A stretch of 64,000 nucleotides of DNA, from NCBI GenBank assembly GCA_002309195.1, contig DBWY01000007.1:93875-157874 (forward strand). The letters run 5' to 3'. A program made the position numbers and the translations under genes. Positions within the stretch are counted from its first letter, which is position 1. Every line of letters starts with the position of its first letter. The DNA comes from Treponema sp. UBA1226 (GTDB lineage: Bacteria; Spirochaetota; Spirochaetia; Treponematales; Treponemataceae). The notes under the pieces are model-generated. The model was given only the letters and a program-made list of their open reading frames with translations, did no database searches and was not told the origin of the DNA. Below, one piece after another: positions 41,607-49,989 of the stretch.

Positions 41607-42593
41607 ATGAACATTATTACAGAAAAACAGATTTGTGCATTTAAAAATTTTATTGACGGCCATAAAAATTTTATCGTGACCGGACACAAGGATCCTGACG
41701 GAGACTGCATTTCTTCTATCCTTGGCGTTTCTTATATTCTTGAACATTTTAATAAACCTTTTTTACTCTTAAATGCCGGGCCTTTTAAGCGGTCAGAAAT
41801 TAAGGAATTTGAAAAAAAATTTGTAAACGAAATTCCTTTTATGTCTGCAGAAGATGTAAAAAACTGCGGACTTATAATTACTGACTGTTCAGAACTTTCG
41901 CGTCTCGGTGAAGTCGGAGATTTAAAGTCTTTTGATACTTTTATTATTGATCATCATAAAACTTCAACCGGGTTTGATGAAAATTATTCTATCGTTGATC
42001 CTTCAAGTCCTGCAGCAAGCTGTCTTGTAATGATGCTTTATGAAGGTCTTGTAAAAAATCTTGATAAAAGAGCTGCTGATACTTTGTTTTTTGGTCTGTG
42101 CACTGATACCGGATTTTTTAGATTTTTACGCGAAGACTCTGCAAATGTTTTTGAACTTACCGCCCGACTCGTTGCTGCAGGCGCAAACCCTAACAATATG
42201 TATGACAGGATTACAGGCGGTAAACCCTACTCTACACGTAAACTTTTAGGAACGACTTTAGGTCATGCAGAACGCTATTGCGGCGGTAAGCTTGTCGTTG
42301 CTTATGAGACGATGGAAGAAACAAAAACTTACGGACAGGAAGGCCGTGACTCTGACATGCTTTATCAGGCGCTTCTTTCATGCGAAGGTGTTGAAGCATG
42401 TGTTTTTGTAAGACAGGAAACAGAACATTCATGCACTGCAGGTTTTAGAAGCCGTGATGATGTTGATGTAAGTGTCGTTGCATCAAAGTTCGGCGGTGGC
42501 GGTCACAAAAATGCATCGGGCATGAGCTGTGACGGCAGGGTCGAAAAACTTATTCCGCAGATTGTAAACGAATTTTCTAAGATTTTAAAATAA
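41607..42593 (+). CDS. nrnA: DHH/DHHA1 phosphoesterase (NrnA-like)
   Basis: A 328-residue bifunctional nano-RNase / pAp phosphatase type enzyme; members degrade 2-5-nt RNAs and pGpG, the last step of cyclic-di-GMP turnover. Metal motifs GHKDPDGDCISS (~24-35), ITDCSEL and IDHHKTS (~113-119) belong to the DHH domain. The DHHA1 domain ends with FGGGGHKNASGMSCDG. Length is typical. The ribosome site is weak (GTGAGC). The link to cyclic-di-GMP fits the GGDEF, HD-GYP and PilZ proteins in this window, but that is inference. Confidence 0.92.
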   Translation: MNIITEKQICAFKNFIDGHKNFIVTGHKDPDGDCISSILGVSYILEHFNKPFLLLNAGPFKRSEIKEFEKKFVNEIPFMSAEDVKNCGLIITDCSELSRLGEVGDLKSFDTFIIDHHKTSTGFDENYSIVDPSSPAASCLVMMLYEGLVKNLDKRAADTLFFGLCTDTGFFRFLREDSANVFELTARLVAAGANPNNMYDRITGGKPYSTRKLLGTTLGHAERYCGGKLVVAYETMEETKTYGQEGRDSDMLYQALLSCEGVEACVFVRQETEHSCTAGFRSRDDVDVSVVASKFGGGGHKNASGMSCDGRVEKLIPQIVNEFSKILK

Positions 42594-42606
42594 ATTTAGC
42601 ATAAAC

Positions 42607-42624
42607 TTGGCACGCTTCTTGCAT
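42607..42624 (+). promoter_or_regulatory. Sigma-54 promoter
   Basis: TTGGCACG-CTTC-TTGCA matches the -24/-12 consensus of RpoN promoters without a mismatch, GG and GC at the required spacing. It lies between nrnA (stop 13 bases upstream) and the gene at 42688. It implies an activator of the NtrC type acting on that gene. Confidence 0.88.
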
Positions 42625-42687
42625 ACATAATTTTACTGATGATCATGTCTGGTATCAATAAAATTATGGTGGGGGAAGGAGTTTTTT

Positions 42688-43644
42688 ATGACTGTGCTCA
42701 CTCTGGATAAAATTCCAGAACTGGTAAAGTCAGGAAAGCTGTCAGTTTCCGGCGCGTGCATTGCGGTGCACAAAATCATTTACACAAATTATCCGAGATT
42801 TGATCTCGAAAGTCTTGACGAGGACTCAAGGAGTGATTTGCTTCTTGAGTTTCTTGAAAAGCGTGTAAAAAAACTTCTCGAGCGTTATGATCCTGAGGTT
42901 GCACCATTTGGTGCATATGTTTTTAAAGCCCTGCAGAATTCTAAAAACAGTTTTCTAAAACGTAGGGCTTTGCGCAGCAGTTTTGGTTATACGATTTTCA
43001 GGGATTCGATGTTTACTTATGCTGAACAGATGCAGAAAACAATGCATGATGTTACGGACGTTGCAGATGAAATTCCGCCTTACAAGCCCAAAGATAAAAA
43101 CGAAGAAATCCCGCAGTTAGTTTTTAAAAGGGTATTTAAGAAAATTCCGCATAGACTGACATGCCAGGCTTCGCAGGAAAGGAGACTTCGTCAGGGGCTT
43201 TTGATTCTTGCACTTAAATCTGCCTGGTACATAAATGATGAACAGATAAAAAAAGTAAGTGCTTTCTGCCAAGTCTCTGAAGACATTATCTCAAGTTCAG
43301 TATGCACTCTTAAATCAAAACTGATAAACAAAGCTTTAAATAAAAGGGATATTGAACAGAGGCGCAACAGGGCTTTTTGTTTTATAGACAATTATAAAAG
43401 TCAGCTTGAAGAAGAAAAGCTTTACGGAAAAACTTCGCATTTTGAAAACCTCATAAAAAGTCTTGAATACCAGCAGGTAAACTGGGAAAGAAAAAATTCT
43501 CTTCTTAACCGAGGACATTTTAAGGTTGCGCCTTCTAATTCTGAGATTGCAAAAGTTATAGGTTTACCGCATGCAGTTGTAAGCAGATATCTGACAAACT
43601 TTAACAAGGCAGACATTTCGAAAATCAAGGAGGCTTTAGGATAG
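42688..43644 (+). CDS. Sigma-factor-like regulator
   Basis: A 318-residue basic protein. Residues ~45-95 resemble sigma-70 region 2 (DEDSRSDLLLEFLEKRVKKL, YDPEVAPFGAYVFKALQNS). The C-terminus has a helix-turn-helix (APSNSEIAKVIGLPHAVVSR), as in region 4. The middle is Lys/Arg-rich and does not look like a known linker. A sigma or sigma-like regulator is the best reading, though neither end is a canonical match. AAGGAG lies 8 bases before the ATG. Its sigma-54 promoter places it as a second-tier regulator. Directly upstream of rdgB and the flagellin genes. Confidence 0.68.
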   Translation: MTVLTLDKIPELVKSGKLSVSGACIAVHKIIYTNYPRFDLESLDEDSRSDLLLEFLEKRVKKLLERYDPEVAPFGAYVFKALQNSKNSFLKRRALRSSFGYTIFRDSMFTYAEQMQKTMHDVTDVADEIPPYKPKDKNEEIPQLVFKRVFKKIPHRLTCQASQERRLRQGLLILALKSAWYINDEQIKKVSAFCQVSEDIISSSVCTLKSKLINKALNKRDIEQRRNRAFCFIDNYKSQLEEEKLYGKTSHFENLIKSLEYQQVNWERKNSLLNRGHFKVAPSNSEIAKVIGLPHAVVSRYLTNFNKADISKIKEALG

Positions 43645-43688
43645 TAATATACTTGAGCGTGCGGCTTTTTTTTATTAGAATGCTTGTT

Positions 43689-44384
43689 ATGAAAATTTAT
43701 TTAGCAAGCGGAAATCTTAATAAAAAACGCGAAATGTCAGAAATATTTTCTGAGCATACGATTGTAATTCCTAAAGATGAAGGAATAGATTTTGATCCTG
43801 TCGAAACGGGAACAGATTTTTACCAGAACAGCATGATAAAGGCCCGTTCTCTCTGGGATATAGTCCACTGCCCTGTAATTGCAGATGACTCAGGTATCTG
43901 TGTTGACGCTTTAGGCGGAATTCCGGGTGTATGGTCTGCACGTTATGCGGGACCCGATTTTCCTAAGGGAAAGCCTGACGGTTCTAAAATAAGCCAGGAA
44001 GAACAGAACGCGTTTTTAATTGAATCTCTTAATAAAAAACTTGCAGAGTTTTCTGATATAACGGATCCAAAAAAATTTGTAACAAGCGAAAACCCGGATT
44101 ATATCCCGGCATTCATAAACGGGCCGCGCTCGGCTCACTATTCATGTTCGATGGTTTTAATGCTTAATCCTTCGCGCTTTTTTATTGCACAGGAGACGAT
44201 GGAAGGCACAATCATCGAGGATATTAAGGACGCACGCGGTCAGTACGGCTTTGGCTACGACCCTATATTCTTTCTCCCGCAGTACGGCAAAACGGACGCA
44301 GAACTGCTTCCTGAGCAGAAAAACGCGATTTCGCACCGCGGCAAAGCGTGCAGGATTCTGCAAAAAATAATGGCTGGATTGTAA
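43689..44384 (+). CDS. rdgB: dITP/XTP pyrophosphatase (RdgB/HAM1)
   Basis: A 232-residue enzyme that hydrolyses non-canonical purine nucleotides (dITP, XTP) to keep them out of DNA. Family motifs: LASGNLNKKREM at the N-terminus, FYQNSMIKARSL, VIADDSGICVDALGG, GVWSARYAG, GQYGFGYDPIF and the C-terminal SHRGKACRIL. It carries a ~30-residue insert around residues 105-130, making it longer than E. coli RdgB (~197). The ATG at 43689 begins the conserved strand; upstream Mets extend the frame without support. No clear ribosome site. Confidence 0.94.
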   Translation: MKIYLASGNLNKKREMSEIFSEHTIVIPKDEGIDFDPVETGTDFYQNSMIKARSLWDIVHCPVIADDSGICVDALGGIPGVWSARYAGPDFPKGKPDGSKISQEEQNAFLIESLNKKLAEFSDITDPKKFVTSENPDYIPAFINGPRSAHYSCSMVLMLNPSRFFIAQETMEGTIIEDIKDARGQYGFGYDPIFFLPQYGKTDAELLPEQKNAISHRGKACRILQKIMAGL

Positions 44385-44449
44385 AATAACGAATAGCCTG
44401 CAGAAGCGCTTTTTTTTTGAAATTTTTGTTTTTTTTTTAAAAAAAACTG

Positions 44450-44477
44450 TAAAGTTTTCTCATAGTGTTGCCGATAC
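44450..44477 (+). promoter_or_regulatory. Sigma-28 (FliA) type promoter of the first flaB
   Basis: TAAAGTTT (44450-44457) and GCCGATAC (44470-44477) match the flagellar sigma-28 consensus boxes at 8/8 and 7/8, with 16 rather than 15 bases between TAAA and GCCGATA. The leader to the ATG is about 145 nt. Confidence 0.8.
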
Positions 44478-44536
44478 CATAAGAGAGGAGTTATGGGCGC
44501 ATAATCTTCTTTCGAAGTGACGCTCAAACGATTCAC

Positions 44537-44585
44537 TATAAAAATGTGTGGATGTAGCCTTGTAATACTGAAGCACATTTTTATA
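44537..44585 (+). promoter_or_regulatory. Long-range hairpin in the flaB leader
   Basis: TATAAAAATGTG (44537-44548) and CACATTTTTATA (44574-44585) are perfect 12-bp complements with a 25-base loop in the 5' untranslated region. It probably shapes or stabilises the leader just upstream of the CsrA-type site. Confidence 0.6.
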
Positions 44586-44589
44586 AACG

Positions 44590-44626
44590 GGCAAAAAGGA
44601 TTTTGCCTTGCAATTTCCAAGGAGGA
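44590..44626 (+). promoter_or_regulatory. Candidate CsrA binding sites in the flaB leader
   Basis: A 7-bp hairpin GGCAAAA-AGGA-TTTTGCC (44590-44607) shows AGGA in its tetraloop, the preferred presentation of a CsrA site. Twenty bases on, AAGGAGGA (44619-44626) is both ribosome site and a second GGA site. A CsrA dimer could bridge both and block translation. csrA and fliW are in this window. Confidence 0.6.
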
Positions 44627-44630
44627 AATT

Positions 44631-45491
44631 ATGGTTATCAATCACAACATGTCAGCTATGTTCGCCAATCGTCAGCTTGGTGTAACAGGTCTCTATCTTT
44701 CAAAAGATATGGAGAAACTCTCTTCGGGAGAAAAAATCAACCGTGCAGGTGATGATGCATCAGGACTTGCAGTATCTGAAAAGATGCGTGCACAGATCCG
44801 CGGTCTTAACCAGGCTTCAACAAACGCACAGAATGGTATCAGTTTCATTCAGACAACAGAAGGTTACTTACAGGAAACAACTGACATCATGCAGCGCATT
44901 CGTGAGCTTGCAGTTCAGGCAGCTAACGGTATCTACTCAGACGAAGACCGTATGCAGATCCAGGTAGAAGTTTCTCAGCTTGTTGATGAAGTTGACCGTA
45001 TCGCAAGTTCAGCACAGTTCAACGGTATGAACATGCTTACAGGACGCTTCGCTCAGGCAACTGGTGAAAACACTCCTACAGGTTCTATGTGGTTCCACAT
45101 TGGTGCTAACATGGACCAGAGAATGTCTGTTTACATTGGAACAATGTCAGCAGTAGCTCTCGGAGTACGTGAAATCGGTACTGGAGATAAGATCACATTG
45201 GCAGGTCCAGATGATGCCAACCGCGCAATCGGTGTTATTGACACTGCTCTTATGAAAATTAACAAGCAGCGTGCAGACCTTGGTGCATATCAGAATCGTA
45301 TGGAATATGCTGTTAGAGGCTTGGATATTTCAGCAGAAAACCTCCAGGCATCTGAAAGCCGCATCCGCGACACAGATATGGCTAGCCAGATGGTAGAATT
45401 TACAAAGAACACAATTCTCCAGCAGGCTGGTACTGCAATGTTGGCTCAGGCTAACACTCAGTCACAGACAGTATTGAGCTTACTCAGATAG
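44631..45491 (+). CDS. flaB: Flagellin FlaB (core filament protein)
   Basis: A 286-residue flagellin of the spirochete FlaB class, building the core of the periplasmic flagellar filament. The N-terminal D0/D1 ([51 protein letters not shown]) and C-terminal D1/D0 ([47 protein letters not shown]) are intact. The variable outer part is minimal, as in FlaB proteins that lack a signal peptide. ATG 44631 has AAGGAGG 5 bases upstream; the frame opens earlier but the family starts here. Controlled by the sigma-28 promoter and probably by CsrA. Confidence 0.96.
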   Translation: MVINHNMSAMFANRQLGVTGLYLSKDMEKLSSGEKINRAGDDASGLAVSEKMRAQIRGLNQASTNAQNGISFIQTTEGYLQETTDIMQRIRELAVQAANGIYSDEDRMQIQVEVSQLVDEVDRIASSAQFNGMNMLTGRFAQATGENTPTGSMWFHIGANMDQRMSVYIGTMSAVALGVREIGTGDKITLAGPDDANRAIGVIDTALMKINKQRADLGAYQNRMEYAVRGLDISAENLQASESRIRDTDMASQMVEFTKNTILQQAGTAMLAQANTQSQTVLSLLR

Positions 45492-45536
45492 GCTTAAAAT
45501 ACTGTAATTGCCATAAGACAGGGCAAAAAAAATGTC

Positions 45537-45565
45537 TTGTCTTTGCACTAATAACGGTATATAAT
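45537..45565 (+). promoter_or_regulatory. Promoter of the second flaB
   Basis: TTGTCT (45537-45542), 17-base spacer, perfect TATAAT (45560-45565). Housekeeping type, not sigma-28. Predicted start near 45572 gives a leader of about 345 nt. Confidence 0.55.
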
Positions 45566-45566
45566 A

Positions 45567-45607
45567 TAAATAGTTTGTTTATCCCTTTGGGGTAAGCAGA
45601 CTATTTA
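45567..45607 (+). promoter_or_regulatory. Strong hairpin at the 5' end of the second flaB transcript
   Basis: The arms 45567-45585 and 45590-45607 pair over 18 positions with two G-U pairs and one bulged T, closing on a TTTG loop. No T run follows, so it is not an obvious terminator. It fits a 5' stabiliser or the start of a regulatory leader. Confidence 0.6.
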
Positions 45608-45916
45608 TAGTGCGGTACTTCTCTACTCTCTTTTTTTTTACAATCACTCAAATACCGCAAACCGTTAGAAATGATAATGCATTTTCAGATGCATTTTGTT
45701 CTTTGAAAACGAGTCTTCTATGTGCGCCCGTGGCAGCATGGACAATCGGTTTTAAGCTGAATCAAATTAGCGTCGCTGGTTTTATTCAGGATACAAGACT
45801 GATTATCCCTGCTGTAAGGGTCTGAAACTGTTAAATTTGGCGCAAAAATTTGACAGCCCGCACAGGCAGAGTGCAAAGCATGATGCTTTGTAGTTTAATC
45901 ACATGGAGGGCTCAAA

Positions 45917-46771
45917 ATGATTATTAATCACAACATGAGTTCAATGTATGCAAACAGAACTCTTGGTATCTCTAACGATGCCATCATGGGCAACATTGAA
46001 AAACTCAGTTCAGGTCAGCGCATTAATCGTGCTGGTGATGACGCTTCAGGACTTGCCGTATCAGAAAAGATGCGCAGCCAGATCCGCGGCTTAAATCAGG
46101 CTAACAGAAATATCGAAAACGGTGTTTCTTTCATTCAGGCAACAGAAGGATATTTGCAGGAAACTACAGACATTCTTCAGCGTGTTCGTGAATTGGCAGT
46201 ACAGTCAGCAAACGGAATTTACTCAGATGAAGACCGTATGCAGATTCAGGTAGAAGTTTCACAGCTTGTATCAGAAGTAGACCGCATTGCTAGCCAGGCA
46301 CAGTTCAACGGAATGAATCTTCTTACTGGAGCATTCGCTTCTGAATCTGTTTCAGGAAGAATCATGCAGTTCCAGATTGGTGCTAACATGGACCAGAACG
46401 CTCGTGTATACATTGGAACAATGTCTGCTCAGGCACTCGGACTTAAGGGTGCTCAGGGAACTGACGAGCAGATCGGAATTGCTTCACCAGAATCGGCTAA
46501 CATGGCAATCGGTTCTATCGACCACGCACTCATGATCGTTTCTAAACAGAGAGCAGATCTCGGTGCATACCAGAACCGCTTCGAAATGGCAGCTGACGGT
46601 GTAAACGTTGCAGCAGAAAATCTTCAGGCTGCAGAAAGCCTTATCCGCGATACAGATATGGCTAGCGAGATGGTAGAATATACCAAGAATCAGATTCTCA
46701 CACAGTCTGGTACTGCAATGCTCGCACAGGCTAACTCACAGAGCCAGAACGTTCTTGCTTTGTTAAGATAG
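45917..46771 (+). CDS. flaB: Flagellin FlaB, second copy
   Basis: A 284-residue FlaB paralogue with the same D0/D1 ends ([69 protein letters not shown]). It differs from the first copy mostly in residues ~150-200. Treponemes usually make filaments from several FlaB types. The ribosome site GGAGGG lies 7 bases before the ATG and includes a GGA that CsrA could use. It has a separate housekeeping promoter and a long leader, and a terminator follows. Confidence 0.95.
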   Translation: MIINHNMSSMYANRTLGISNDAIMGNIEKLSSGQRINRAGDDASGLAVSEKMRSQIRGLNQANRNIENGVSFIQATEGYLQETTDILQRVRELAVQSANGIYSDEDRMQIQVEVSQLVSEVDRIASQAQFNGMNLLTGAFASESVSGRIMQFQIGANMDQNARVYIGTMSAQALGLKGAQGTDEQIGIASPESANMAIGSIDHALMIVSKQRADLGAYQNRFEMAADGVNVAAENLQAAESLIRDTDMASEMVEYTKNQILTQSGTAMLAQANSQSQNVLALLR

Positions 46772-46838
46772 TCTAAAAAAATCGTATTGTATTTGAGAGA
46801 CTTCTGGATGTCGTCTTTTTGACACAATACGTGAGACT

Positions 46839-46862
46839 GGAGAGGTGCGCCCCTCTCCTTTC
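46839..46862 (+). terminator. Terminator after the second flaB
   Basis: GGAGAGG (46839-46845) pairs with CCTCTCC (46852-46858), followed by a pyrimidine-rich TTTCTTT tail. Some read-through to flaG is likely. Confidence 0.65.
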
Positions 46863-46885
46863 TTTATCTTTCAGGAGGAATGCCT

Positions 46886-47272
46886 ATGAATACGATCAGT
46901 AACATAGGGTCAAGCTTGGCCATGGAAGGCCTATATTACAATTCTCCGGCTGTAAAAACTATTAACAGCGATTTAAAAGCAGCAGTTGATGTTCAGCAGC
47001 TTAATATTGCAGACGGTGCTAGAGTTGTAGACAACATAGTTCAGAACAATGCTCAGATTAAAGCTGACGCTCAGCAGCTTCAGAAATTATCTGACATGGT
47101 AATGGGCCGTAAACTCCAGTTCAACGTAAATGAAGAACTGGGATCCATAGTCGTAAAAGTTGTTGATCCGAGTACAAACCAGGTCATTAAAGAAATTCCA
47201 TCTGCTGATATTCAGAGACTGAAAATCAGTATCAGAAAAGCAATCGGAATTCTTTTCGACGAGATGATTTAA
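46886..47272 (+). CDS. flaG: Flagellar protein FlaG
   Basis: About 128 residues. The C-terminal half is a FlaG domain (MVMGRKLQFNVNEELGSIVV, KVVDPSTNQVIKEIPSADIQ). FlaG proteins affect filament length or export and usually lie between flagellin and fliD, as here. ATG 46886 is preferred because AGGAGG (46873-46878) is 7 bases before it; the in-frame ATG at 46880 is only 1 base away from that site. It is followed by fliD after 30 bases. Confidence 0.9.
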   Translation: MNTISNIGSSLAMEGLYYNSPAVKTINSDLKAAVDVQQLNIADGARVVDNIVQNNAQIKADAQQLQKLSDMVMGRKLQFNVNEELGSIVVKVVDPSTNQVIKEIPSADIQRLKISIRKAIGILFDEMI

Positions 47273-47302
47273 TCTTGAGGAAATTAAGGGTGGCAGGATT
47301 AT

Positions 47303-49369
47303 ATGTCGGGACTTAATATACCTGGTGTTAATGATAAGTACAAAACAAATGAGATTGTAGAAGGACTTATGAAGGTTGAGAGAATTCCTCTCAATCGTGA
47401 AAAAGAAAATCTCGACTCGTACAAAAAACAACAGGATGCATGGCGAACAGTAAATCAGAAAATGTCGTCATTGCGTGACAGTGTAAAATCTCTCTACTCT
47501 TTTGATAATCCGTTCAACAGTAAAATTGCGTCTTCAAGCGAAGAATATGCAGTTACAGCTACTGCCGGACGCGAAGCAGCTTACGAATCATTTAAAGTTG
47601 ATGTAATAACTCCCGCAACTGCAGACAGATTTTTGTCAAAAGAAATCGAAAAAGGTATGTCTGTGCCTGCAGGTTTATACGTATACCAGACAGGTGATAA
47701 AACAATTCAGTTAAACTGGAAAGGCGGAAAAATCGAAGACTTTGTTACAAGTCTTAATAAGCGTGGCCGTGATGTTCTTAAGGCAAGCCTTATCGGTGTA
47801 AATAAAGGAAATAAGGCGCTTTTAATCGAAAGCCTTAAAACCGGCGAAGAAGCAAAATTAGTTTTTAAGGACGCAGCACTTACTTTTGCGCTCGACACGC
47901 AGATGGTAAAAAGAGTGACTGCAGAAAAAGATTCATTCGGAAAAACATTTTCAGAAATAAAAGCGCCGGTTAATTTAAGTGAGGTCGAACAGGAAGGCCT
48001 TGCGCAGATTTCAAATTCAAATGTTAAAATTTCAGAAAACGGAATTTTAGTTCCACCGCGTGGTGGATTTTCTATAGATATTCCGCAGAATATTGCAAAG
48101 GACTCTTCAAAGACCTTAGTTTTTTCTGTTAAAGCCCGCAATGTAAATGACATTACAAGTTCAGATTATTCTGAAGTCGGAGAACCAACCCTCCCCGACT
48201 CTGGAAGCGTAACGTTTAAAAATATTACGATTACAAACAACCCTCTGTCGGTTGATCTGCCGGAAAATTCTAAGCCGTCAGTTCCGCTTGTGCCGGTTAA
48301 AAACGACAGCGTGCTTTTTGCTCATTTTGAAGACGGAACCGAGCGCGAGCTTAAACTTACTGACGATGCATTCAGCGAAAACGGTGCAACATTAAAGCTT
48401 GATTTAAAGCAGTATCCGGGCATAAAGTCTTTTGTAATAAGAAACCAGAATACCGGCGTTGAATATGTCGTTTCGCAGATTGACTCTGTTGACGAAAATG
48501 CGAGCCTCGGATATGCGCCTGTAAATCCTGTAAGTACGGCAGGAGATGCAGTAATCAAATACGAAGGAATAACGATTACAAGACCAACCAATTCGATTGA
48601 TGATGTTATTCCGCATGTAACATTAAATTTATCAAATGCGACAGAAAGAACTGCAACGATTAAAATTGAACCTGATGTAGAAGCTGCAAAAGATGCTCTC
48701 ATAACTTTTGTAGGCAAATATAACCAGGCGGTTGCAGAATTAAATATTTTATCTCAGAACAAACCAGAAATAATTGCAGAGCTTGATTATCTTAGTTCTG
48801 ATGAAAAAAAAGAATATCAGGATAAGCTCGGGCTTTTCTTTAATGATTTTTCTTTATCAAATATTAAAAACTCGATGGCTCAGGTCATAAGCGGAGTTTA
48901 CAAGGCAACGGATAATTCAGAAATTACAATGCTAAGCCAGATCGGTATTTCTACAAATGCAACTAATTACTCGGGCTACAACCCTGGAAAGATGCGCGGT
49001 TATCTTGAAATTAACGAAAAAGTTCTTGATGAAAATTTAAAGAACAATCTTGATTCGATAAAAGTTCTTTTTGGATTTGACAGTGACGGCGACCTTGTAG
49101 TTGATACAGGAATCGGTTATAAACTCGACAGACAGATTACAGCTTACGTTCAGTCAGGCGGAATTTTTGCAAATAAAAATTCTACTCTTGATAAACAGAT
49201 AAAGGCAAGCGAACAGAAAATTGCAAAACTCGAAACCCAGCTTGACAGAAAAGAAGCAGAGCTTAAAGCAAAATACGGACAGATGGAAAGTTCTCTAAAC
49301 AGTCTTGAAAATCAGTCTGAATCAATAAATAACTTTAACAGGCAGCACCAGAATAACAATAACAGATAA
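47303..49369 (+). CDS. fliD: Flagellar filament cap protein FliD (HAP2)
   Basis: A 688-residue filament cap protein that inserts flagellin at the growing tip. The N-terminal FliD_N region (SGLNIPGVNDKYKTNEIVEG, LMKVERIPLNREKENLDSYK) and the C-terminal FliD_C region with its coiled coil (SEQKIAKLETQLDRKEAELK, ending in a QHQNNNN-like tail) are clear. The middle is Thr/Val-rich beta domains. Length is at the upper end of the usual range. Next gene starts 27 bases later; the flaG-fliD order is standard. Confidence 0.95.
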   Translation: MSGLNIPGVNDKYKTNEIVEGLMKVERIPLNREKENLDSYKKQQDAWRTVNQKMSSLRDSVKSLYSFDNPFNSKIASSSEEYAVTATAGREAAYESFKVDVITPATADRFLSKEIEKGMSVPAGLYVYQTGDKTIQLNWKGGKIEDFVTSLNKRGRDVLKASLIGVNKGNKALLIESLKTGEEAKLVFKDAALTFALDTQMVKRVTAEKDSFGKTFSEIKAPVNLSEVEQEGLAQISNSNVKISENGILVPPRGGFSIDIPQNIAKDSSKTLVFSVKARNVNDITSSDYSEVGEPTLPDSGSVTFKNITITNNPLSVDLPENSKPSVPLVPVKNDSVLFAHFEDGTERELKLTDDAFSENGATLKLDLKQYPGIKSFVIRNQNTGVEYVVSQIDSVDENASLGYAPVNPVSTAGDAVIKYEGITITRPTNSIDDVIPHVTLNLSNATERTATIKIEPDVEAAKDALITFVGKYNQAVAELNILSQNKPEIIAELDYLSSDEKKEYQDKLGLFFNDFSLSNIKNSMAQVISGVYKATDNSEITMLSQIGISTNATNYSGYNPGKMRGYLEINEKVLDENLKNNLDSIKVLFGFDSDGDLVVDTGIGYKLDRQITAYVQSGGIFANKNSTLDKQIKASEQKIAKLETQLDRKEAELKAKYGQMESSLNSLENQSESINNFNRQHQNNNNR

Positions 49370-49396
49370 AATAAATAATTAAGAAGGAAACGAAGT

Positions 49397-49987
49397 ATGG
49401 AATTTTATGTAAACTCACAGAAACTTGATGTAACGATTCAGGATGAAAAAACAGTAGGCGATGTACTTCGTTCTTTTGAAGTAAGCTGCGAACAGAACAA
49501 GCTTGCAACAATAGGAATTACTGTTGACGGTAAAAACATCGGAGCCGAAGAATTTGATAAAGCAATAGAAATGCCTTTAAAGGATGATACAAAAATTGAA
49601 GTATCTGTAATTTCTGAAAGCGCTGTATCTGCAAGTTTTGCACAGTCAAGTAAAGAAATGACAGATTTGATTGAACTTCTTAAAAATATTCCGGTTGAAA
49701 TGCAGAGCGGAAAAGACATCAAGGCAAAGCAGACAATCATAAAACTTTCTGATGTAATGAATGCATTCTGCAGCACGGTTACATGGTCAAGCCTTTTTCC
49801 TGAGAAATTCGGCTCGATAATGATAGACGGTAAAAATCTTTCTGACTTCCTTTCTGATCTTTCGCCGATTTTAAAAGATTTTAGCGATGCACTTGAAAAC
49901 TCTGATTCTGTTTTGCTCGGCGACTTATCGGAATATGAAATCTGCCCGAGACTTGAGTCTCTTTCCAAGGCAATAGGAGAATTATAA
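49397..49987 (+). CDS. Conserved flagellar-cluster protein of unknown function
   Basis: A 196-residue acidic cytosolic protein with no signal or membrane segment. Residues ~1-75 look like a ubiquitin/beta-grasp fold (MEFYVNSQKLDVTIQDEKTV, TIGITVDGKNIGAEEFD). The rest is helical (MTDLIELLKNIPVEMQSGKD). Its place right after fliD is where fliS or other export chaperones lie, but it does not look like FliS. It may be a chaperone or regulator in filament assembly. GAAGGAAACG precedes the ATG; the stop is 2 bases before the PilZ gene. Confidence 0.7.
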   Translation: MEFYVNSQKLDVTIQDEKTVGDVLRSFEVSCEQNKLATIGITVDGKNIGAEEFDKAIEMPLKDDTKIEVSVISESAVSASFAQSSKEMTDLIELLKNIPVEMQSGKDIKAKQTIIKLSDVMNAFCSTVTWSSLFPEKFGSIMIDGKNLSDFLSDLSPILKDFSDALENSDSVLLGDLSEYEICPRLESLSKAIGEL

Positions 49988-49989
49988 GT

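Larger units (their letters stand above)
45492..45916 (+). other. 425-base region between the two flagellin genes
   Basis: Holds a weak terminator-like pair after the first flaB (AAGACA 45515-45520 with TGTCTT 45533-45538), a promoter (45537-45565), a strong 5' hairpin (45567-45607) and about 300 bases of leader with no credible gene. A small hairpin CAAAGCA-TGA-TGCTTTG lies near 45874-45890, followed by the ribosome site GGAGGG. A direct ATGCATTTT repeat lies near 45678 and 45690. Confidence 0.5.

Noticed and set aside
43653..43688. Longer rdgB start
   Set aside because: Adds hydrophobic residues before the conserved first strand; no ribosome site.
44517..44630. Upstream extension of the first flaB to 44517
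   Set aside because: The FlaB family starts at MVINHN; the extension covers the leader hairpins and lacks a ribosome site.
49397..49987. FliS chaperone
   Set aside because: Position fits, but the N-terminal beta-grasp-like half and absence of FliS motifs do not.
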